Positions 57,744 through 64,000 of a stretch of 64,000 nt of DNA are shown in pieces. Position 1 is the first letter of the stretch. Every line of letters starts with the position of its first letter. The notes beneath the pieces were generated by a model. The model was given only the letters and a program-made list of their open reading frames with translations. It searched no databases and was not told the origin of the DNA. The stretch is from Corynebacterium sp. (GTDB taxonomy: Bacteria; Actinomycetota; Actinomycetes; Mycobacteriales; Mycobacteriaceae). The DNA lies in assembly GCF_022712275.1 (NCBI RefSeq), contig NZ_JALAGU010000051.1:27399-91398 (forward strand), in the 5' to 3' direction. A program made the position numbers and the translations under genes.

Positions 57744-59486
57744 TCACATGGCGGACTTGGCCGTCCGCGCGGTCTCCAGGAGTTCCTCGGCGTGGGCCCG
57801 GCCTGTGTCCGACTCGAGACCCGCGAGCATCCGCGACAGCTCCTCGACCCGCTCCTCCTCGGTGAGGGTGCGCACACTGGAACGCACCGTCGCATCGGTC
57901 GCCGCCTTGGAGACGTGGACATGTGCGTCGGCGAACGCCGCGACCTGAGGCAGGTGGGTGACCACGATGACCTGGTTGTGGACCGCGAGACGGGCGAGCC
58001 GTCTCCCGATCTCCACGGCAGCCCGGCCACCGACGCCTGAGTCGACCTCGTCGAAGACCATCGTGCGGCCCGCCCCGGCGAGGATGACCTCCAGAGCGAG
58101 CATGACGCGGGAAAGCTCACCGCCGGAGGCGGTGGCCCCCAGCGGGTGGGCGGACCCACCCTGGACCAGCTGGAACTCGACCTCGGTGATGCCGTCGGGA
58201 CCGCAGTCGGCGGTGGTGGCGTCCTTCCCCGGAACCCTCCCGTCGCCACCGTGGGTGGTGACCTCCACCCGGAATTCCGCGGCCATCTGCAGCCCCTTGA
58301 TCTCAGCGGTCACGGCCTCAGCGAACCTGGCGGAGGCCGCGATGCGACCGGCCGCGAGCCGGCGGGCGGCGTCGAGCATCTCCTCGGCGGCCTCGGTGAC
58401 CTTCGTCCGCAGCTCCTCGAGGACGTCATCGGAGACGTCGATGGCCCCGAGCCGCTCCCGCGCCTCGTCCCGCCAGGCCAGTGCACCGTCGACATCGACG
58501 GCGAAGGTGCGCAGTTCACGCAGGTCCTGCTGACGCTGCAGCAGGTCCTCCAGGTTCTCCGGATCCGGAGCTGCGGAGAGCATTGTCCCGAGTTCACCGG
58601 AGATGTCGGCGAGTTCACCGACCAGGCCCGCCAGACGACTGCCCAGAGCAGCGATTCTCGGGTCGCCGCCCGCCGCAGCCTCCAGGACAGAGGCCGCCAT
58701 GCCCAGTGCGTCTGCGGCAGACTCCCCCGCGCCCTCAGGGTCCCCGTCGACGGCGGTGAGCGCGGTGGCCACGGCCGCGCGGATGTCATCGGCGTCCTGC
58801 AGGCGACTGATCCGCACCTTGAGGTCCTCGTCTTCACCGGGCTGCGGGTCAAGTTCGTCGATCTGCGCCAGTGCATGACGCAGTGTCTCTGCCTCCAGGG
58901 CGAGCTCGCGGCGTTTGACGGTCCGGTCGTTGAGATCCCGGGCCAGTCCCGCCCACTGACGGCGCAGACGGCGGTACTCCCGACGGTCACTGTCGAGTCC
59001 GGCGAAGTTATCGAGACTACGCAGCTGCTTCACCGGATCCGTGAGCTGGAGCTGGTCGGACTGGCCGTGGATGGTCAGCAGCCGGGAGGTGAACTCGGAA
59101 AGCACACCGGCGGCGACAGTCCGGCCCGCCAGGTGCGCCCGGGAACGTCCGGACGCGTTGACCGAGCGGCAGACGACCGCCTCCCCGTCGTCGAGATAGC
59201 CCCCGATTTCCTCGACCATCTGAGCGAGTTTGTCGGCGTCCCCGTCTGCCGGGCCACTGTCTGCGTTCCCACCGAGGATGCGGAAGATGCCGTCGACCGA
59301 CGCTTTGTCGGTGCCACCCCGCACCCGCTGGGCGTCCGCCCGCGCCCCCGAGAGAAGTTTGAGGCCCGTGACCACCATCGTCTTACCCGCACCGGTCTCA
59401 CCGGTGACGACAGTGAAACCCGAGGCGAACTCCGCCGTGGCTTCCTCGATGACCCCGAGATTCCGGATCTGCAGTTCAGTCAGCAT
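57744..59486 (-). CDS. recN: DNA repair protein RecN
   Basis: A 580-residue SMC-like ATPase for double-strand-break repair. It opens MLTELQIRNLGVIEEATAEF, followed by the P-loop TVVTGETGAGKTMVVTGLKLL. The coiled-coil arms occupy about 150-450. The signature near the C-terminus is GATASGGELSRVMLALEVIL, with Walker B VFDEVDSGVGGRAAVEIG. ATG 59486 gives the conserved N-terminus. A -10 TAGAAT and a LexA-like box lie just upstream, indicating SOS control. The gene lies 55 bp from nadK. Confidence 0.95.
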   Translation of the reverse strand: MLTELQIRNLGVIEEATAEFASGFTVVTGETGAGKTMVVTGLKLLSGARADAQRVRGGTDKASVDGIFRILGGNADSGPADGDADKLAQMVEEIGGYLDDGEAVVCRSVNASGRSRAHLAGRTVAAGVLSEFTSRLLTIHGQSDQLQLTDPVKQLRSLDNFAGLDSDRREYRRLRRQWAGLARDLNDRTVKRRELALEAETLRHALAQIDELDPQPGEDEDLKVRISRLQDADDIRAAVATALTAVDGDPEGAGESAADALGMAASVLEAAAGGDPRIAALGSRLAGLVGELADISGELGTMLSAAPDPENLEDLLQRQQDLRELRTFAVDVDGALAWRDEARERLGAIDVSDDVLEELRTKVTEAAEEMLDAARRLAAGRIAASARFAEAVTAEIKGLQMAAEFRVEVTTHGGDGRVPGKDATTADCGPDGITEVEFQLVQGGSAHPLGATASGGELSRVMLALEVILAGAGRTMVFDEVDSGVGGRAAVEIGRRLARLAVHNQVIVVTHLPQVAAFADAHVHVSKAATDATVRSSVRTLTEEERVEELSRMLAGLESDTGRAHAEELLETARTAKSAM

Positions 59487-59496
59487 GATGGGGCGA

Positions 59497-59502
59497 ATTC
59501 TA
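59497..59502 (-). promoter_or_regulatory. -10 element of recN
   Basis: TAGAAT on the minus strand, 10 bp before the ATG. The LexA-like box is immediately upstream, so repressor binding would block the promoter. Confidence 0.5.
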
Positions 59503-59518
59503 CCGAACAGATGATCGA
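59503..59518. promoter_or_regulatory. LexA-type SOS box upstream of recN
   Basis: CCGAACAGATGATCGA agrees at 13 of 16 positions with the actinobacterial form TCGAACATATGTTCGA. recN is a typical LexA target, which supports the call. Confidence 0.7.
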
Positions 59519-59541
59519 GATTCCAGTATTCGGCGCAATCG

Positions 59542-60465
59542 TCAGCGTCGCGGGCCACGCCACCCGGTGACCGGCAGGCGGAACTTCTTGACCATACGGT
59601 CGGCGAACGGCTCGGAGTCCAGGCGCACCCACCGGACGTCCTGCGGGCCACGCCGCACCTCGACCCGGGAGCCGGGCGGCATGTGGATCTGGCGGAACCC
59701 GTCCATCACGGCGGTCGCCGGTGACGTCATCGGGTTACTCTCCACGGCGACGGTCGAGTCCGGGGACACGACCAGCGGGCGGGAGAACAGCGCGTGGGCG
59801 TTGGAGGGCACGACGAGGATGGACTCCAGCTCCGGCCAGAGGACCGGTCCGCCGGCGGAGAAGGCGTACGCGGTGGACCCGGTCGGGGTGGACACGAGCA
59901 CACCGTCGCAGCCGAAGGAGCTCACCGGACGCTGGTCGACCTCGAGGATCGCATCCAGCACGCCCTGACGGTTCAGGTTCTCCACGGAGCACTCGTTGAG
60001 CGCCCAGCCGGTGCCGAGGACGCGGCCCTGCGCATCACGCACCGTGATCGACAGCGTCATGCGGTTCTCGATGCGGTAGTCGCCGGCGATGACCCGGTCG
60101 AGCGCAGCCTGCAGGTCCTCACCCTCCCATTCGGCGAGGAAGCCGATGTGACCCATGTTGACACCGAGGACGGGCACATCCTGGGCGTGGGCGATGTCGG
60201 CGGCACGCAGGAAGGTACCGTCACCGCCGAGTACGAGGACGAGGTCCGCGCCGAGTGCGGCGTCCGGGGTGTGCCCGTAGCGGGGGAAGCGCCCGAGGAT
60301 CTCGTGGCGGGCGACCGGGGCGGGGTCACCGGTGGACATGACGCGGACGGTCAGGCCACCGTCGGAGAGCTGCTGGGCGGCAGCGGCTGCGGAGCTGAGC
60401 TTGTCATCTCCGCCGGTGTGCGCCACCAGCAGTACTTCCCGGGGGGCGGGGGTCTCGTCGGTCAC
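59542..60465 (-). CDS. nadK: NAD kinase
   Basis: A 307-residue NAD kinase (PpnK) that phosphorylates NAD to NADP. The diagnostic motifs are present: LVLGGDGTFLRAADIA, NMGHIGFLAEWE, ALNECSVENLN (NE/D motif), and STPTGSTAYAFSAGGPV. GTG 60465 has a very strong AAGGAGGG site about 5-6 bases upstream and overlaps the tlyA stop (GTGA). Length is normal. Confidence 0.96.
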   Translation of the reverse strand: MTDETPAPREVLLVAHTGGDDKLSSAAAAAQQLSDGGLTVRVMSTGDPAPVARHEILGRFPRYGHTPDAALGADLVLVLGGDGTFLRAADIAHAQDVPVLGVNMGHIGFLAEWEGEDLQAALDRVIAGDYRIENRMTLSITVRDAQGRVLGTGWALNECSVENLNRQGVLDAILEVDQRPVSSFGCDGVLVSTPTGSTAYAFSAGGPVLWPELESILVVPSNAHALFSRPLVVSPDSTVAVESNPMTSPATAVMDGFRQIHMPPGSRVEVRRGPQDVRWVRLDSEPFADRMVKKFRLPVTGWRGPRR

Positions 60466-61298
60466 TGGGGTCCCTCCTTGACGGCAGAATCGACCATTGC
60501 CTGCAGCTGTTCATCATCCGGGGCCGTCACGCCACCGTCTTTGATCAACCACAGAAAGTATTCCACGTTTCCGCTCGGACCGGGCAACGGGGAGGCGGTC
60601 ACGGCCTTCGTCGACATACCGTGACGCAGTGCTTCACGGGCCACACCGAGAGTCACCTCGGCACGCAGCTCCGGCGAGCGGACGACGCCGCCGTGGCCCA
60701 GCCGGTCCTTGCCCACCTGGAACTGCGGCTTGACCATCGGCAGCAGACTGCCACCGTCGCGGACACAGGCAGCCAGTGCCGGCAGCACGAGCTCGATGGA
60801 GATGAACGACAGGTCACCGACCATGGCGTCCGCCTGTCCGTCCAGCTGGTCGGGAGTGAGGGTGCGGACGTTGGTGCGGTCGAGCACGGTGACGCGCGGA
60901 TCGTTCTGCAGCCGCCAGATGAGCTGGCCGTAGCCGACGTCGACGGCGAGGACCTCGGAGACCCCACGGTCCAGGCAGACATCGGTGAAACCGCCGGTGG
61001 ACGCCCCGGCGTCGAGCACCCGTGTACCTGCCAGGTCGAGGCCCTGCGGTTCGAAGGCCGCGAGAGCGCCGAGAAGCTTGTGTGCACCGCGGGACGCCCA
61101 CCGGTCGTCGCCACTCTCTGTGACACGGATGGACACCTCGCCGTCGACACCTGTGGCGGGCTTCTTCGCCTCCATACCGTTGACGCTGACCCGGCCGTCG
61201 AGGATCATCTCACGGGCGTGCTCGCGTGAGCGGGCGATCTTACGCTTGACGAGCTCAGCGTCGAGACGACGTAGCTGCGTTCCCTTGGACTTGGCCAT
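60462..61298 (-). CDS. tlyA: TlyA-family rRNA 2'-O-methyltransferase
   Basis: A 278-residue protein with an N-terminal S4 RNA-binding domain (RRLDAELVKRKIARSREHAREMI, then DGRVSVNGM) and a FtsJ-like SAM methyltransferase domain: RWASRGAHKLLGAL, RVLDAGASTGGFTDVCL as SAM loop and MVGDLSFISIELVLP. Family members methylate 16S and 23S rRNA ribose; loss gives capreomycin resistance in mycobacteria. The start ATG overlaps the stop of the 58-aa gene (TGATG). The frame reads further upstream, but this ATG gives the conserved N-terminus. Confidence 0.95.
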   Translation of the reverse strand: MAKSKGTQLRRLDAELVKRKIARSREHAREMILDGRVSVNGMEAKKPATGVDGEVSIRVTESGDDRWASRGAHKLLGALAAFEPQGLDLAGTRVLDAGASTGGFTDVCLDRGVSEVLAVDVGYGQLIWRLQNDPRVTVLDRTNVRTLTPDQLDGQADAMVGDLSFISIELVLPALAACVRDGGSLLPMVKPQFQVGKDRLGHGGVVRSPELRAEVTLGVAREALRHGMSTKAVTASPLPGPSGNVEYFLWLIKDGGVTAPDDEQLQAMVDSAVKEGPQ

Positions 61299-61474
61299 CA
61301 GTGTGTCTCCGCATCCTTCCGGTGCCCGTCCAGCGCATCGGCGATCACCCGGTGGGCACGCTCCAGCAGTTCCGCCTCCTCGGCGCCTTCTGCCTCGGAG
61401 GACAGCAGGGCGTCCACCTCTGCGACGAGGGCGTCGGCGTCGAACCGGTCGGGGCCGGGCAGCGGGGCACTCAC
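61298..61474 (-). CDS. Small conserved protein (58 aa) between HAD phosphatase and tlyA
   Basis: A 58-residue, acidic and helical protein. It begins with GTG 61474, which overlaps the HAD stop (GTGA), and it overlaps the tlyA ATG by one base. Mycobacteria have a protein of the same size at the same place (Rv1693), so a conserved gene is likely. The sequence (DADALVAEVDALLSSEAEGA, EEAELLERAHRVIADAL) is that of a two-helix, possibly coiled protein that may assist a neighbour. The function is unknown. Confidence 0.75.
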   Translation of the reverse strand: MSAPLPGPDRFDADALVAEVDALLSSEAEGAEEAELLERAHRVIADALDGHRKDAETH

Positions 61475-62487
61475 CGCCACGCCTCCAGGGCGGCGACAGC
61501 AGCCGTGTCACCGGGGGCGGCGACGACGGTGAGGTCCTGTCCCCTGTCGTCGGCGGCCCACACCAGCGGCGCGGAGACAGCCAGCGCCTCTGCAGCCATG
61601 ATCTCGGGAGCGCCGGTGATACCGGACTCCACGACGACCGTGTCGCCGTCCTGCCGTGCGCTCCAGCCCTCGAGGTGGTCCCGCAGGTTCGCGGCGATCC
61701 AGGTCGGACGCCAGGTGGTGTGCAGGATCTCGCGGTGCCCGGACACTCCGGTGAGGACGCAGAGGGTGTCCATGCCGGCGGCGATACCGCCGGCGATGTC
61801 GGTGTCCAGCCGGTCACCGACGGCCAGCGGACGCTCGGCCCCGAGCTGGCGGGCAGCGACCTCGAACATCGCGGGGCCGGGCTTGCCCGCGCTGTGCGGA
61901 GTCACGCCGGTGGCACTGACGACAGCGGCGACAAGTGATCCGTTGCCGATGAGCAGTCCCCGCTCACTCGGCAGGGTGGTGTCCAGGTTGGACGCCACGT
62001 ACACCGCTCCGCCCCGCACGGCGAGTGCCGCCTCTGAGAGCATCGACCAGTTGTTCTCCGGGCTGTGCCCGTGCAGGACGACGTCGGGGTGTTCATCTGC
62101 GGAATCCACGACCCGGAAGCCTGCGTACGTGGCGAGATCCCGGAAGGACGCCGCACCGACCACATAGGCGGTCGGGCGGGTGCCGCCGCCTGCCGGGGCA
62201 CTGTCCTCCAGCATGGACGCTGCCAGGGTGCAGGCGGCCTGGGCCGAGGTCAGTACGTCAGCAGGTTCCACCTCGAACCCGATGGATGTGAGGTGCTCAG
62301 CGACCTGCTGCGGCGAACGGGAGGCATTGTTGGTGACGTACACCGATGCGCGTCCGGCAAGGCCGGCACGGGCCCCGTCGACAGGTACTCCACCGCGGAA
62401 GACGGTGCCGTCGAGGTCGACGAGAAGCGCGTCATAGCGGTCGAGGATCTGGTGGGGCGTGGCGGCGAGGGAGGACAGCGACGTCAT
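61471..62487 (-). CDS. HAD-IIA family sugar-phosphate phosphatase
   Basis: A 338-residue HAD hydrolase of the NagD/GPP group. Motif I is ALLVDLDGTVFRGG (Asp nucleophile and acid-base Asp), motif II is VYVTNNASRS, the Lys is in SAGKPGPAMFEVA and motif III is AVGDRLDTDIAGGIAAGMD. The cap is of type C2. In mycobacteria the homologue (Rv1692) removes glycerol phosphate in lipid recycling; the substrate here is not proven. The C-terminal 60 residues are beyond the catalytic domain. ATG 62487 starts 7 bp after the TPR gene. Confidence 0.9.
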   Translation of the reverse strand: MTSLSSLAATPHQILDRYDALLVDLDGTVFRGGVPVDGARAGLAGRASVYVTNNASRSPQQVAEHLTSIGFEVEPADVLTSAQAACTLAASMLEDSAPAGGGTRPTAYVVGAASFRDLATYAGFRVVDSADEHPDVVLHGHSPENNWSMLSEAALAVRGGAVYVASNLDTTLPSERGLLIGNGSLVAAVVSATGVTPHSAGKPGPAMFEVAARQLGAERPLAVGDRLDTDIAGGIAAGMDTLCVLTGVSGHREILHTTWRPTWIAANLRDHLEGWSARQDGDTVVVESGITGAPEIMAAEALAVSAPLVWAADDRGQDLTVVAAPGDTAAVAALEAWR

Positions 62488-62494
62488 CGGCGGG

Positions 62495-63643
62495 TCACTC
62501 GCTGAGTTCGGCGAGCCGGTCGTCTGCGTCAAGGACGCCGTGGACGTCGAGCTTCGAGGCCCTGGTGAACCAGGTACGGGCCTCATCGGTACGTCCGGCT
62601 TTCGCGAGAGCATCGGCGTAGGCGTAGGTGACACGCAGCGCAGTGACCTCGGGGAGATCGTTGGCAGCGGTCTCCGGCTCGAGGGCGAGGAGAGCCTCGT
62701 CCATCTGCTTCAGATCGTGGTGTGCGCCGGCGATGACGATCGCCAGTTCCGCACGCTGCTCCGGATCCAGTTCAGCGACTTCCTCGGATCTCCCGAGCTC
62801 AATGGCCTTGTCCGGGTGGTTCAGGCCACGCTCGCAGTCAGCCATGACAGCGAGGAGTCCGGGTCCACCGGCCATACGGCGGGCAGCGCGGAGCTCGGTC
62901 AGAGCTTCCTTCCACTCACCGGCATGGTAGGCGGCGATACCGAGGGTCTCGCGGGTGATGGAGACGCGTCCTCCGCGCTCCTTGGCTGCCCGGGCGTGGG
63001 CGAGTGCCTTGGCACTGTCCTCGTCCATGAGGGACGCGGCCATGATCAGGTGGCCGGCGACCTTGTCGGCGTTGTCCTTGGACAGGCTGCGGAGCTCCTG
63101 GCGGATGGCCGGATCCAGCTCCTTGGGGCTGATGTCGGCGGGTATCTCCGGCTCGTTGAACCGGTCGTTCACACGGTTCTCACGGTAGCCGGAGCGCTGC
63201 GGTCCATTGTGGTGGTCACGGCGACGCCCGTCGGGGCGGATGCCGGTGTCGTTCCGGTTGCTACCCCGGCTTCCTCCGCGCCGGTCGTTGTTGCCGCGGT
63301 AACCGCCACGACGGTCATCACGGCGACCGTCACGGCGGTCACTGCCACCACGGTAACCACCACGGTGGTCGTCGTCACGTCGATCATCCCGACGCTCACT
63401 GTTCCCGCGGTAACCACCACGGCGGTCGTCACGACGCTCGTTGTTGCCCCGGTAACCGCCACGACGGTCCTCCCGACGGTCATTGCTACCGCGGTATCCA
63501 CCGCGACGATCATCGCCACGGGATTCGTTACGGCCGCGGTAACCGCCCCGGTCCCCCTGCGGGCGACGGTCGCTGCCGCGCTGCTGTCGGCCGCGGTCAC
63601 GACCGTTGTTGTACGATCCGCTCGTGCCGGAAGACTCGCTCAT
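62495..63643 (-). CDS. TPR-repeat protein with a long Arg/Gly-rich N-terminal repeat region
   Basis: A 382-residue protein. Residues 15 to about 155 are low-complexity Arg, Gly, Asp, Asn and Tyr, with six GGYRG and one GGSRG motif at 33, 48, 62, 76, 95, 113 and 123, mostly 14 residues apart. Residues 165 to 382 are a helical TPR-like region (AGHLIMAASLMDEDSAKALAHARAA, LGIAAYHAGEWKEALTELRAAR, ADALAKAGRTDEARTWFTRA). The mycobacterial homologue is Rv1691. RGG-type repeats often bind RNA or form condensates, which is inference here. AAAGG lies 7 bases before ATG 63643, and a good promoter lies upstream. It heads the TPR-HAD-58aa-tlyA-nadK operon. Confidence 0.87.
   Translation of the reverse strand: MSESSGTSGSYNNGRDRGRQQRGSDRRPQGDRGGYRGRNESRGDDRRGGYRGSNDRREDRRGGYRGNNERRDDRRGGYRGNSERRDDRRDDDHRGGYRGGSDRRDGRRDDRRGGYRGNNDRRGGSRGSNRNDTGIRPDGRRRDHHNGPQRSGYRENRVNDRFNEPEIPADISPKELDPAIRQELRSLSKDNADKVAGHLIMAASLMDEDSAKALAHARAAKERGGRVSITRETLGIAAYHAGEWKEALTELRAARRMAGGPGLLAVMADCERGLNHPDKAIELGRSEEVAELDPEQRAELAIVIAGAHHDLKQMDEALLALEPETAANDLPEVTALRVTYAYADALAKAGRTDEARTWFTRASKLDVHGVLDADDRLAELSE
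63254..63553. repeat. 42-bp-type coding repeats (DRRGGYRGN units)
   Basis: Seven degenerate units of about 14 codons each in the minus-strand TPR gene. Units at residues 46-59, 60-73 and 74-87 are most alike. The repeat is maintained in frame throughout. Confidence 0.85.
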
Positions 63644-63677
63644 CAGATACCTTTCTGGAATCAGCTCAACTGTCCCG

Positions 63678-63706
63678 ATTCTAGAGGTCACTGGTGTCCT
63701 CGACAA
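63678..63706 (-). promoter_or_regulatory. Promoter of the TPR-HAD-tlyA-nadK operon
   Basis: On the minus strand TTGTCG (63706-63701), a 17-bp spacer and TAGAAT (63683-63678) form a good sigma-A promoter. The start would be about 28 bp before the ATG. Confidence 0.65.
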
Positions 63707-63793
63707 CCAGCGTCCGGGCCCACCGGGGAGGGGCTCAGACCGTGCGCTCCCGTTGCTGACATGGTGAAGAGACAGCACAGGCTACACACGCGG

Positions 63794-63842
63794 AAAAGCG
63801 GGGAGGGAGGCACACCAGCCTGGTATGCCTCCCTCCCCGCTT
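63794..63842 (-). terminator. Rho-independent terminator of the rRNA operon
   Basis: Two 17-base arms at 63796-63812 and 63826-63842 (AAGCGGGGAGGGAGGCA and its complement) pair perfectly around a 13-base loop. On the minus strand a TTTT run follows. It lies 18 bp after the 5S rRNA. Confidence 0.92.
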
Positions 63843-63860
63843 CATCAATTTCAAGTTAGA

Positions 63861-63978
63861 TGCCGGCGGCGTCCTACTCTCCCACACCCTCCCAGGTGCA
63901 GTACCATCGGCGCAGGCAGGCTTAGCTTCCGGGTTCGGAAAGGGACCGGGCGTGACCCCACCGCTAAAACCACCGACA
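63861..63978 (-). rRNA. rrf: 5S ribosomal RNA
   Basis: About 118 nt on the minus strand. It starts near TGTCGGTGGTTTTAGCGG and carries the universal CCGAACCCGGAAGCTAAGCC loop and GATGGTACTGC, then GGGAGAGTAGGACGCCGCCGG. The 5' and 3' ends pair over nine bases (TGTCGGTGG with CCGCCGGCA). Exact ends are estimated within two bases from this pairing. The matching 23S and 16S genes should lie right of the window. Confidence 0.95.
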
Positions 63979-64000
63979 AAACACACGAAACAACACACAC

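Noticed and set aside
63254..63553. CRISPR-like appearance of regularly spaced repeats
   Set aside because: The repeats are degenerate, contiguous and in frame within a protein; there are no unique spacers and no cas genes.
62459..63859. A 466-codon plus-strand frame opposite the TPR gene, with a Val/Thr/Ala-rich repeat
   Set aside because: The repeat is the complement of the GGYRG coding repeat; no ribosome site or promoter fits, and the minus frame has TPR helices and a promoter.

Overview
This is a chromosomal window from a high-GC actinobacterium, almost certainly a Corynebacterium of the high-GC group (C. variabile / C. nuruki type). That species-group call is inference from gene content: odhI with an ETT phosphorylation motif next to secA2, ftsR and a second MerR gene, pldP-scpA-scpB-rluB-cmk-der, steA-steB, a DtxR-type iron box and BioQ-type biotin operators. 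Most of the window is core chromosome. No prophage, CRISPR array or intact insertion sequence was seen.

Left part (1-31.9 kb). A BCCT transporter cut by the window edge is followed by panE-like, phosphoribosyltransferase and amidase genes. A KsdD/fumarate-reductase-like flavoprotein faces an MHS-family transporter across a promoter with paired palindromes. Then come DedA, a cyclopropane-fatty-acid-synthase-like methyltransferase, NDH-2, a TPP-riboswitch-controlled thiM-thiE-thiD/tenA operon, a thioesterase, and gnd-helicase-CNNM-CNNM-conserved protein-membrane protein in one close-packed run. Next are two MerR genes (the second is ftsR), odhI, secA2, an alpha/beta hydrolase, rraA, tRNA-Pro(GGG), and the uncharacterised ATP-grasp / alpha-E / transglutaminase triad.

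Middle (32-44.8 kb). Two convergent units meet: a DtxR-box-preceded siderophore-binding lipoprotein plus siderophore-interacting flavoprotein, and a run of five overlapping genes, bioA-bioD-ABC-ABC-araC. The two ABC half-transporters have complementary defects in their nucleotide-binding domains. bioA diverges from a POT-family peptide transporter, and the intergenic region carries two BioQ-like operators. An amino-acid permease pseudogene sits beside mmuM, followed by a pRiA4b ORF-3-like protein.

Right part (44.8-64 kb), all on the minus strand. der, cmk, rluB, scpB, scpA, pldP, xerD, a NUDIX gene, pyrG, steB, steA, an HPP-family gene, a LysR gene, recN (with a LexA-like box), nadK, tlyA, a 58-aa small protein, a HAD phosphatase and an Arg/Gly-rich TPR protein. 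A 5S rRNA with its terminator follows, so an rRNA operon lies beyond the right edge.

Several genes have promoter -10 elements so close to the start codon that leaderless transcripts are likely (gnd, the alpha/beta hydrolase, the POT transporter, bioA). Short tandem duplications recur: 13 bp x3 twice, 12 bp x3, 11 bp x2, a Gln-codon run, and a 42-bp coding repeat.
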